Shown in pieces: positions 33,199 through 39,996 of a stretch of DNA of 39,996 bases (positions are counted from its first letter, which is position 1; each line of letters starts with the position of its first letter). The stretch lies in NCBI GenBank assembly GCA_046299435.1, contig JBKBIC010000011.1:1-39996 (forward strand). The letters are read 5' to 3'. Source of the DNA: M3007 sp046299435 (GTDB taxonomy: Bacteria; Bacteroidota; Bacteroidia; Chitinophagales; Saprospiraceae). Under the pieces are notes generated by a model, which saw nothing but the letters and a program-made list of their open reading frames with translations, made no database searches and was not told where the DNA came from. Both the position numbers and the translations under genes were made by a program.

Positions 33199-33840
33199 TC
33201 AAGCAGGCTTAGCGGGCTTTTTCAGGATGTCGCCAACGGGCATGGCAAATGCCGGGAGCGCGGGTGCGGCGGAGCAAACATCGTCGCCGCTGCAAACGGT
33301 CATTTTCTCCAAACGTTCGCCCGCGTACACATGGACGATGCCCAGCACCGGGAAAACGTGCCAGACGACTTGCACCCCGGCGGCTTGGTAATTCTGCATT
33401 TTCCGATGCACGAGGTTCATCTGGTCGTTCGTGGAAATGACCTCGATGATGAAGGCCGGCACATCGTCGCTTTCGTATGCCAAGCGGTCAATTTGCTCGT
33501 TGGTCAGCCAAGCCACATCGGGACGGCGGTGGTTGGCGAGGAAAAAAAGGTCTGGCTCGGAGATGAGCTGGCCCGACACGGTGCCTTTTGTTTTGAGCAA
33601 AAGGAAAAAGTCGAGCAGGTTTCGCAGGATGAAAAGTTGGGTTTTGTCCATAGAGCGGCGTGTTTTTTCGACCGTGCCGTTGACCCATTCATACTTGTAG
33701 CCGTCCTCGCGGCGGAGGTAACGGGACTTGAACTCGCGCCATGTGATTTGCCGGGGCGCGGGCTTGGCCTGCCTGCCGGGGGTGAGGCGGGTGGTGTGTC
33801 GGGCGGGCGTGGGTTGGGCAATCGCAGAAACCATTGGCAT
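33199..33840 (-). CDS. Uma2 family endonuclease-like protein (DUF820)
   Basis: 213 residues from the ATG at 33840 (another ATG is at 33834). A PD-(D/E)XK-type core is visible: RREDGYKYEWVNGTVEKT, EPDLFFLANHRRPDVAW and PAFIIEVISTNDQ, followed by the usual KMQNYQAAGVQVVWHV segment. The Uma2 family is common in cyanobacteria and Bacteroidota; its natural substrate is not known. It lies between the vapBC pair and mce on the same strand. Confidence 0.88.
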   Translation of the reverse strand: MPMVSAIAQPTPARHTTRLTPGRQAKPAPRQITWREFKSRYLRREDGYKYEWVNGTVEKTRRSMDKTQLFILRNLLDFFLLLKTKGTVSGQLISEPDLFFLANHRRPDVAWLTNEQIDRLAYESDDVPAFIIEVISTNDQMNLVHRKMQNYQAAGVQVVWHVFPVLGIVHVYAGERLEKMTVCSGDDVCSAAPALPAFAMPVGDILKKPAKPA

Positions 33841-33881
33841 GGGTTTTTGAAAAAAACGGGATGTCGGCGCGTTGGTTTGGC

Positions 33882-34283
33882 TCAGGTTTGAATCGTTTGG
33901 CACAGCTCTACCAACACGCCGCCTGCCGATTTGGGGTGCAAAAATGCCACCCATTTGTTGTCGGCCCCGCGTTTGGGTTCGCGGTTGAGCGGGATAAACC
34001 CCTCGTTTTCAAGGCGTTCGATTTCGGCGCGGATGTCCGCGACCTCGAACGCGATGTGGTGGATGCCTTCGCCGCGCTTTTCGATGAACTTGGCGATGGG
34101 GCTTTCGGGGTCGCTGGCTTCGAGCAGTTCGATTTTGCTTTCGCCGACGCGGAAAAACGAGGTCGCCACTTTTTCGGACTCGACGGCCTCGATTTTGTAG
34201 TGGGCCTCGCCGAGCAGTTTTCGGAAGAGTTCGTTGGCTGCCGCCATATCGCGGACGGCGATGCCGAGGTGGTCAATTTTCAT
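33882..34283 (-). CDS. mce: Methylmalonyl-CoA epimerase
   Basis: 133 residues from the ATG at 34283 (MKIDHLGIAVRDM). Vicinal oxygen chelate fold with the metal-binding His in IDHLGIAV, GEGIHHIAFEV and the Glu in GGVLVEL. It interconverts (R)- and (S)-methylmalonyl-CoA in propionate and odd-chain metabolism. The length is typical. The upstream open frame crosses a heptamer hairpin and is rejected. It probably shares a transcript with uma2 downstream, which is likely accidental. Confidence 0.93.
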   Translation of the reverse strand: MKIDHLGIAVRDMAAANELFRKLLGEAHYKIEAVESEKVATSFFRVGESKIELLEASDPESPIAKFIEKRGEGIHHIAFEVADIRAEIERLENEGFIPLNREPKRGADNKWVAFLHPKSAGGVLVELCQTIQT

Positions 34284-34289
34284 TGTTTC

Positions 34290-34368
34290 GGTGGACGGTG
34301 GGCGGTGAACGGTGGACGACCGGTCGAGCCTGTGCGAACCGTCTGCCGTCCACCGTCTGCCGTTTACC
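34290..34368. repeat. Heptamer array hairpin between the SPOR gene and mce
   Basis: ggtggac, ggtgggc, ggtgaac and ggtggac (34290-34317) face gtctgcc, gtccacc, gtctgcc and gtttacc (34341-34368). Period 7 in both arms and complementary orientation; the right arm reaches the stop codon of the SPOR gene. It lies directly before mce and may terminate the SPOR gene. Confidence 0.85.
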
Positions 34369-35557
34369 GTTTTTTTATCCAGATATCGTCCTCGCCGGTG
34401 TCGGCTTGGAGCTGTTTGATTTTTTCTTGAATGTCGGTCATGGTGCGGTACTGGAATTCCACGCCGACTTGGTGGCCTTTTTGGAGGCGATAATAGGTGT
34501 CCCACCCGGTGGCTTTGAGTTTGTCGAGGAGTTTGGTGGCGTTCTCTTTTTTCTGGTAGGTGCCGATGATGAGGACGCAGCGTTTGCCGTCCTTGGGGTC
34601 GGCGGTGTCGTCTTCGTCGGATGTTTGGCTGGGGCTTTTCGATTGATTTTCAGTGGCTTGTGCGCGTTTGGCGGCGGCTTCTTCCACTTCGTCGGCGGTG
34701 TCGTCGGCTTCTTTTTCAATGCCGGGCGTGGGTTGGGGGGGGGCCGATTTTTCGTTGGCTGCGGCGCGTTCGGCTTCGGCGATGAGGTTGCCGGGGCCGG
34801 GCAAAACCGACGCGGGCGTGGGCGTTTGTTCGGCGGGTGTCTCGACGACGGCTTCCTGCGCGGCGGCGCGTGCGGCGCGGTTGCGTTTCATCAAATACAA
34901 ACTGACGGCCAACGCGAACACCAACAGGGCCACGATGAAAGTCGTCATAGAACGCAGGGGGCTGCTGCCGACTTGGGTGCGCTCCACGACGGGCGGCGGC
35001 GACTGTGGCTTCGGGACGCTCGTCGGCGGGACTGGCGTGGCGGCGGGCGGCGGCGGTGGCGCGGCGGCGGGTGGGGCTTGCGTGGCCGTGCTGCTCGCAC
35101 TGGCGGAGGGGACGGCTTCGCTGGTTTCGCGGGCGCGGGCCAATGGTGAGAACTGGAGCGGCGGCAGGCCGTATGATTCGGTGTTGAAATTGGTGGTGTC
35201 GGGCAGGAACTGGATTTTCTGCGCGTAATTCTTGTAAAGCCGCCCGATGCCTGCGAAGGTGACGATTTCGCGGCGGCTCAGGGCTTCTTTCGTGCTGTCC
35301 ACGAACTGTTGGATGGCTGCGCGGGCTTCGTCGTTGCCGACTCCGTGCGCGTGTGCCACGTCGTGTACGAGGATGCCGTCGTCCACCGTCAGGTTTTCGT
35401 TGAAAGCCAAAGACTTGGCCGGAGGGGCCACTGTGCCGCCGACAAAATCAACTGCCGCTGCTGCGCGCGTGGCCGTGAATCCGCCGAAGCCCGGCACGAT
35501 GAGTGTCTCGTGCTCGAAAAGCAACTTTTCGATATGTGCTGCGATGTCAATTTGCAT
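34364..35557 (-). CDS. HU-CCDC81 and SPOR domain membrane protein
   Basis: 397 residues from the ATG at 35557 (MQIDIAAHIEKLLFEHETLIVPGFGGFTA, the HU-CCDC81-like N-terminal module, with a second one up to about residue 130). A Pro/Ala-rich linker leads to one membrane helix (about 206-225, TTFIVALLVFALAVSLYLM), then an acidic region and a C-terminal SPOR domain (about 322-397, CVLIIGTYQKKENATKLLDKL). SPOR domains bind denuded peptidoglycan at division sites. The layout puts HU-like modules in the cytosol and SPOR in the periplasm. The protein may link chromosome or cytoplasmic factors to the septum; that link is an inference. Confidence 0.88.
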   Translation of the reverse strand: MQIDIAAHIEKLLFEHETLIVPGFGGFTATRAAAAVDFVGGTVAPPAKSLAFNENLTVDDGILVHDVAHAHGVGNDEARAAIQQFVDSTKEALSRREIVTFAGIGRLYKNYAQKIQFLPDTTNFNTESYGLPPLQFSPLARARETSEAVPSASASSTATQAPPAAAPPPPPAATPVPPTSVPKPQSPPPVVERTQVGSSPLRSMTTFIVALLVFALAVSLYLMKRNRAARAAAQEAVVETPAEQTPTPASVLPGPGNLIAEAERAAANEKSAPPQPTPGIEKEADDTADEVEEAAAKRAQATENQSKSPSQTSDEDDTADPKDGKRCVLIIGTYQKKENATKLLDKLKATGWDTYYRLQKGHQVGVEFQYRTMTDIQEKIKQLQADTGEDDIWIKKR

Positions 35558-35602
35558 GGAACGGAGCGATGAAGGGTGAAAAAAGCCTTCGTGGTCGCTT
35601 GG

Positions 35603-35610
35603 CAAAAGTA
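35603..35610 (-). promoter_or_regulatory. -7 box (TACTTTTG) for the SPOR gene
   Basis: It fits TAnnTTTG on the minus strand, 45 bases before the ATG at 35557. Confidence 0.5.
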
Positions 35611-35699
35611 GCACAAATTGGCTTGCGGCTCCAAATGTGCCCCAAACCGGGCAAAAAATTGAAAGACGGAGGGTTTAGTGTGGAATTAACACAAAGTCT

Positions 35700-35707
35700 T
35701 AGTTTTG
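35700..35707 (+). promoter_or_regulatory. -7 box (TAGTTTTG) for the NUDIX regulator gene
   Basis: It fits TAnnTTTG, 27 bases before the ATG at 35735, in the divergent region shared with the SPOR gene. Confidence 0.5.
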
Positions 35708-35734
35708 CCCGAAGTTGAAAAGTTAGGCAGTAAA

Positions 35735-36469
35735 ATGGGCGAATTCGATAGCTTTTTCAAGTCCGCTTTTTCGGTGGACAACGTGATTTTCGGTTTCGAC
35801 GGTGGCGACCTGAAGGTGTTGCTCATCCAGCGCGGCGCGGCTCCGTTCCGGGGCAAATGGGCCTTGCCCGGCGACCTTGTGTATCCCAACGAAAACCTCG
35901 ACACCGCCGCCGAGCGTGTGCTCGAACAGCTCACCGGCTTGCGCGGGGTGTACCTCGAACAGGTCAAAGCCTTCGGCACGGTGGGCCGTCACCCGTTGGG
36001 GCGCGTCATCACGATTGCCTATTTTTCGCTCATCAAAGTGTCGGATTACACAGTCACGCCCGCGTCGTTCGCCCAATCGGCCAAGTGGCACTCTGTCTCG
36101 GAGGTCGGCGAGCTGGCCTTTGACCACAACGAAATCCTCGTGGCCTGCCGCCACACCTTGCAGTTGAAGGCTCGCATGGCTCCGGTGGGTTTCGAGTTGC
36201 TGCCGCCAAAGTTCACGCTCACCGAGCTGCAACAACTTTACGAGGCCATCCTCGAGACCAAACTCGAGAAACGCAACTTCCGCAAAAAAATCCTTTCGAT
36301 GGATATCCTCGTTGACCTCGGCGAGATTCAGGAAGGCGTGGCGCACCGCCCGGCGCGCCTGTACCAGTTCGACCCCGAACGCTACCAACAATTCGTGGCC
36401 GAAGGGTTCAGTTTCGACATCCGGGAGCCGAAAACGGTGCGGATGCCTGTCGAAATTGAGTTGAATTGA
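35735..36469 (+). CDS. NUDIX domain regulator (NrtR-like) with winged helix
   Basis: 244 residues from the ATG at 35735 (MGEFDSFFKSAFSVDNVIFGF). The NUDIX domain (about 10-150) has GKWALPGDLV and AERVLEQLTGL in place of the usual Nudix box; the catalytic RExxEE pattern is not kept, so hydrolysis is unlikely. The C-terminal part (about 160-240, FTLTELQQLYEAILETKLEKRNFRKKIL) is the winged helix found in NrtR and AraR-type regulators. Related proteins sense ADP-ribose or sugar ligands. No NAD or sugar operon is adjacent, so the target is unknown. Confidence 0.88.
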   Translation: MGEFDSFFKSAFSVDNVIFGFDGGDLKVLLIQRGAAPFRGKWALPGDLVYPNENLDTAAERVLEQLTGLRGVYLEQVKAFGTVGRHPLGRVITIAYFSLIKVSDYTVTPASFAQSAKWHSVSEVGELAFDHNEILVACRHTLQLKARMAPVGFELLPPKFTLTELQQLYEAILETKLEKRNFRKKILSMDILVDLGEIQEGVAHRPARLYQFDPERYQQFVAEGFSFDIREPKTVRMPVEIELN

Positions 36470-36482
36470 AGACGCACCGGCC

Positions 36483-38432
36483 TCAGGCCAGCACAGCAAT
36501 GGCGTTCAGGATTCGGGCATAGAAATCCTGGGCTTGTATGGGCTTGGGGATGTAGTCGTTCATGCCCGCTTCAAAACACCTTTCCATTTCTTGGCGCGAT
36601 GCATCGGCTGTGATGGCAATGATGGGCACCGACGAACGCTCGCGGATGCGCTTGGTGGCCTCAATGCCGTCCATTTCGGGCATTCGGACATCCATGAGCA
36701 CAAGGTCGTAGCTGTACTCGCGGAATTTTTCCACGCCAACCAGCCCGTTCTCGGCAAGGTCAACGGTGACGTGCTCCGACCAAGCGGTGAGCAGCTTCTT
36801 TGCGGCAATCTGGCTCATGTGGTTGTCTTCGACGAGCAGGACGCGGAGCGGGTTGTCGGGCGATTCGCCGGGCCGGGCACGGACCGACTTGGCCACCCGC
36901 ATCGGGATTTGGAGCAGGTAGGTGTTGCCGCCTTCCACCTCGTTCGTGATTTCCAGTTTGCCGCCCAAGAGGGATGCCAGCTTGGCGGCGATGGCGATGC
37001 CGATTTCGTGCATCTTTTCGTCGCCGTTCGATTCGGCCTCGGTGTAGGTTTTGAGCAGGTTGTCGGCGTTGAGCAGCTCGCGGATTTTGTCGGGCGGGAA
37101 TAGGCGGCCATTGTCGTGAATCCTGCAATGGAGCAGCAGCGATTTGCCGTCGGCTTCGAGGGGTTTGATTTCGACCTTGACCTCCTTTTTGGGCGAGGAG
37201 AGGCGCACGGCGTTGTGCAGGATGTTGTAAAGCACTTGGGTCAGCTTCCGAATGTCGCCGAGGCCCCTGTCCGGGAAGCCCGCGTCAATGTCGTAGCGAA
37301 CTGCCACGCCACTGCTTTCGGCTTTGAACTGCACGAGTTTCTGGATGCTCTGGAAGAAATCCTGAAAGACGAACGCCTCTTCTTCGAGCTTCATCTTTTC
37401 GGTGGACAAAGTGCTGAGGTTCAACAGGTTGTTGATGATGATGCTCAGGTCGTCCACCGAAGCCCGGATGTTTTTGATGTACTCTTTTTGCTCTGGTTTG
37501 GTCTCGTCTTTGTCGAGCAGGTATAGGAAATTGACGATGCTGTTGAGGGGCGTGCGGATGTGAAAACTCATATCGGCGAGCACTTCCTCTTTCATCCGGT
37601 TGGATTTTTGGGAGAGGCTTTTTTCGAGAAGGAGGCGTTCGCTGAGTTTGCGCTCGGTGATGTCCTGCACGATGCCGACGAGTTGGATGCCGCCGTTGAT
37701 GTCGTCAATGTTGATTTTGGCCATGACCGACACATACTTGACGTTGGTGCCGTTCAGCACGAGGCGGTGTTCAATCTGTTGTTGCTGGCCGTTTTTGACG
37801 GCGTTTTCAAAAAAATCATCCACCTGAGCGCGGTCTTCGGGGTGGGTGTAGTTCAGATAGACCGAGAGCGTGGGCTGCACACTGCCGCCTTGAAACCCGA
37901 AGATGCGGAACACCTCGTCCGTCCAGACCATTTCGTTGGTCACGATGTCCATCTGCCAGTTGCCGAAGCGGCCCATGCTCTGGGCTTCGGCGTAGCGTTT
38001 TTCGGCGAGGGCGAGGCTTTGTAGGGTTTCGTCGCGTTTTTGCTGCTCTTTGAACCGCTGTTGGGCGTAGCGGATGGCGCGGCCCAGCAGTTTGCCATCG
38101 AACTGGCCTTTGACCAAAAAATCCTGTGCGCCGGCGCGGACGGCTTGGTTGCCCACGATTTCGTTGTTCATCCCGGTCATCACGATGACGGGCACGTTCG
38201 AGGAACGCTCCATCAGGGTGGTCAATGTCTTGAACCCGTCGCTGTCGGGGAGTTTCAGGTCGAGCAGCACCATCTGGATGTCGCGCTCGCGCAAGGTGTT
38301 CAGGCCCTCGAAGAGGGTGTCCGCGTGGTACAATTCGTGACGCACGGACGCATCGTTCAAATATGTCTTTACCAGATAGGCGTCCGCCGGGTTGTCCTCA
38401 ATCAAAAGGATGGGCATCGCTTTTTGTATCAT
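36483..38432 (-). CDS. Hybrid histidine kinase (REC-PAS-HisKA-HATPase-REC) with altered H-box
   Basis: 649 residues from the ATG at 38432; a second ATG is at 38417. An N-terminal receiver has Asp58 and Lys108. A PAS domain follows (about 145-262, FGNWQMDIVTNEMVWTDEVFRIFG.. QDITERK), then the dimerisation helix with MSFHIRTPLN at 288-297. The usual motif is S-H-E-[IL]-R-T-P, so here Phe290 sits at the phospho-acceptor position and His291 one residue later. The HATPase has the N-box (YNILHNAV) but the G1 box reads DNGRLF and the GLGL motif reads EIGIAI. The C-terminal receiver is intact (Asp581, Lys630). No membrane segments are seen. It may be a pseudokinase scaffold. It faces the NUDIX gene 13 bases away and is followed upstream by a response regulator. 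Confidence 0.9.
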   Translation of the reverse strand: MIQKAMPILLIEDNPADAYLVKTYLNDASVRHELYHADTLFEGLNTLRERDIQMVLLDLKLPDSDGFKTLTTLMERSSNVPVIVMTGMNNEIVGNQAVRAGAQDFLVKGQFDGKLLGRAIRYAQQRFKEQQKRDETLQSLALAEKRYAEAQSMGRFGNWQMDIVTNEMVWTDEVFRIFGFQGGSVQPTLSVYLNYTHPEDRAQVDDFFENAVKNGQQQQIEHRLVLNGTNVKYVSVMAKINIDDINGGIQLVGIVQDITERKLSERLLLEKSLSQKSNRMKEEVLADMSFHIRTPLNSIVNFLYLLDKDETKPEQKEYIKNIRASVDDLSIIINNLLNLSTLSTEKMKLEEEAFVFQDFFQSIQKLVQFKAESSGVAVRYDIDAGFPDRGLGDIRKLTQVLYNILHNAVRLSSPKKEVKVEIKPLEADGKSLLLHCRIHDNGRLFPPDKIRELLNADNLLKTYTEAESNGDEKMHEIGIAIAAKLASLLGGKLEITNEVEGGNTYLLQIPMRVAKSVRARPGESPDNPLRVLLVEDNHMSQIAAKKLLTAWSEHVTVDLAENGLVGVEKFREYSYDLVLMDVRMPEMDGIEATKRIRERSSVPIIAITADASRQEMERCFEAGMNDYIPKPIQAQDFYARILNAIAVLA

Positions 38433-38579
38433 GTGCGGTGTTCTGACTGCGGCCTCGCGGGGGGAAGGCGGCCTTGCTCGCAAAAGTTTTGGTTGAGAAA
38501 AGCAAAAAAGATTAGCGGAATCAAATCGGTCTGCGGATGCTTGCGGCGGCTGCGGGATTGGCTGCCGGGTTTGGGAAAC

Positions 38580-39041
38580 TCAGGCGCGGGTGGCCAGTGC
38601 CGCCGAGGGCAGGATGGCGGTGTTGAACCAGAATTCCTCGATTTTTTTGATGATGTCGAAGAATTTGTCAAAGTCCACCGGCTTGTTGATGTAGCTGTTG
38701 ACGTAGAGGTTGTAGCTTTTCAGGATGTCCTGTTCGGCGTTGCTGGTGGTCAGCACTACGACGGGGGTGTGACGCAGCGTCGGGTCGGTTTTGATTTCTT
38801 CCAGCACTTCGCGCCCGTCGAGCCGGGGCAAATTGAGGTCGAGCAGCACCAAATCGGGCGTGGGCGAGGTCTGGTAAGGCGGGCTTTTCTTCAAAAACTT
38901 GATGGCCTCTACGCCGTCCATGACCACGCTGAGGTTCACGGGCACGTTGCCTTCGCGGAAAGCTTCTTGGGTCAGGCGCACATCACCCGGATTGTCTTCG
39001 ACAAGTAAGATGTTCACAAGTTTCGAGTTTGGTTGATTCAT
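38580..39041 (-). CDS. Single-domain response regulator (Rcp1-like)
   Basis: 153 residues from the ATG at 39041 (MNQPNSKLVNILLVEDNPGDVRLTQEAFRE). A receiver domain only: acidic pocket in VEDN, phospho-acceptor Asp68 (LVLLDLNLP), Thr in VVLTTSN and Lys120 (INKPVDF). The YVNSYINKPVDFDKFFDIIKKIEEFW end is typical of the Rcp1 group that works with phytochrome or hybrid kinases. It lies 147 bases upstream of the hybrid kinase on the same strand and could be its phosphate acceptor, or receive from another kinase if that kinase is inactive. The longer frame upstream is rejected. Confidence 0.92.
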   Translation of the reverse strand: MNQPNSKLVNILLVEDNPGDVRLTQEAFREGNVPVNLSVVMDGVEAIKFLKKSPPYQTSPTPDLVLLDLNLPRLDGREVLEEIKTDPTLRHTPVVVLTTSNAEQDILKSYNLYVNSYINKPVDFDKFFDIIKKIEEFWFNTAILPSAALATRA

Positions 39042-39238
39042 AAAAAACGTGTGCGGGAATTCGCCCCTCAAACACCCGGCGCATGGCACGGATTTCTGGG
39101 CATCCGGGGACGCTATGACAAAAAGAGTGCCTAAATAATGAGCAAGCGGCGGAGTGCCGCAAAACACCTGTCGCAAACTTTGTGACCGCGAACCGGGGAG
39201 CGGCAATGGCGGCGGGGAAAAGGTGGGCGGCACCGCCG

Positions 39239-39970
39239 TCAGCCGAGCACCAGCTCCAAGATTTCGGGTGTGTGGACTTCCGAAAAGTTGGGGACGTGCA
39301 GGGCGTAGAATTTCAGCAGGCTTTCCAGCAGGTGCTTGCGCTCCGGGCGCGTGATGGCGATTTCGTGGCTGTGTTCGAGCGGCACATGGAGCAGGGCGAG
39401 CACCTGGGCGGCAGCGGCGGGCGCGAGGTAGTGCGGGTGCGCGGGCGGGGCGGGCAGGAAGAGGCCGTCCTTCAAATCGAAAAACAACGCCGCGCCGCCC
39501 GCGTCAAAATCCTCGTGCGGCTGGAAGCCGAGGAAGCCCGACAGTTGCAGCAAAAAATGGAGGTGGAGGTTGGCAAAAGGGTGGGGCGTTTCGTCCAAAA
39601 AAATCAGCACATCGAGCAGGAACTCGAACAGCGGGCGGTTCTCGTCGGCCTCGTGGATGCTCTTGCGGCATACCTCGGCCAAGAACAGGGCGACCGCGCC
39701 GCGCCGGATGTCGAACGGGATGCTGCGGAACACATGGCCGGCGCGGAGTTCTTTCAGGCGGTTCAGGGCGTGGGAATCTTCGCGGAAGTACGTCACCATG
39801 TCCACCACCGTCATGGGCTGGAACAGGTTGAACGGCATCCGCGATTTGGCGGCGCGCACGCCCCCGGCGACGAAGGTGTGCAGCCCGCGCTCCTCGGTGA
39901 AAATATCGGCGATGACGCTCGTCTCGCCGTACTTGACCGTCCTGAACACGATGCCGCGTGTTTTGAGCAT
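39239..39970 (-). CDS. recO: DNA repair protein RecO
   Basis: 243 residues, start ATG at 39970. The N-terminal OB fold (MLKTRGIVFRTVKYGETSVIADIFTEERGLHTFVAGGVR) is typical; the C-terminal helical part has LFEFLLDVLIFLD and FLLQLSGFLGFQP. RecO helps RecR load RecA on SSB-coated gaps. No zinc-finger cysteines are visible in the C-terminal half, which occurs in part of the family. Only 26 bases of upstream sequence are in the window. Confidence 0.93.
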   Translation of the reverse strand: MLKTRGIVFRTVKYGETSVIADIFTEERGLHTFVAGGVRAAKSRMPFNLFQPMTVVDMVTYFREDSHALNRLKELRAGHVFRSIPFDIRRGAVALFLAEVCRKSIHEADENRPLFEFLLDVLIFLDETPHPFANLHLHFLLQLSGFLGFQPHEDFDAGGAALFFDLKDGLFLPAPPAHPHYLAPAAAAQVLALLHVPLEHSHEIAITRPERKHLLESLLKFYALHVPNFSEVHTPEILELVLG

Positions 39971-39996
39971 TGTTTTTAGTCGGGTAGTCTGTTAGT

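Overview
The window is a chromosomal stretch of a fairly GC-rich member of the Bacteroidota, most likely a Saprospiria-type (Lewinella/Haliscomenobacter-like) organism. The evidence is direct. Two secreted proteins carry type IX secretion C-terminal domains. Ten promoter-like boxes match the Bacteroidota -7 motif TAnnTTTG. There are HU-CCDC81/SPOR and DUF4783 family proteins, and a one-component TPR-membrane-HTH regulator. Housekeeping genes (upp, trmB, rpsT, pheT, rny, corA, tatD, recJ, mce, recO) are intact and scattered among accessory genes. No rRNA, tRNA, CRISPR array or insertion sequence was recognised.

Layout. 1-5223: the tail of a repeat-rich type IX-secreted surface protein and a 1339-residue secreted M4 metallopeptidase with five PPC domains. 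5224-5508: a terminator and a nested cluster of GTCCCGTAGGGAC palindromes. 5509-8122 (minus strand): a P-loop ATPase with a winged helix, overlapping a TPR protein whose N-terminus looks like a degenerate NTPase. This pair resembles a STAND/NLR-type sensor split over two genes and is the best candidate for an undescribed system. 8165-10735: upp and a TPR/HTH regulator. 11164-15265: a hypothetical protein, an outer-membrane-type lipoprotein, a DUF4783 protein, trmB and rpsT. 15404-18200: a ferredoxin-type oxidoreductase, an unusual trypsin-like protease with a zinc ribbon, and a small membrane protein. 18480-22753: pheT and rny. 22868-24485: a small-protein/HNH nuclease pair and corA. 24711-31851: two hypotheticals, tatD, recJ and a UvrD helicase-nuclease. 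31904-33840: an island of toxin-antitoxin-like genes (HepT/MntA, VapC with its partner, Uma2). 34283-39970: mce, a HU/SPOR protein, a NUDIX regulator, a hybrid histidine kinase with an altered H-box, a response regulator and recO.

The most striking non-genic signal is a family of short arrays with about 7-bp periodicity, seen at ten loci. Each locus uses its own heptamer word. About half are inverted pairs that can fold into hairpins between genes. Two lie in frame inside pheT, one of them exactly 75 bp with inverted ends. They resemble the STRR repeats known from cyanobacteria. Several intergenic hairpins also probably act as terminators.
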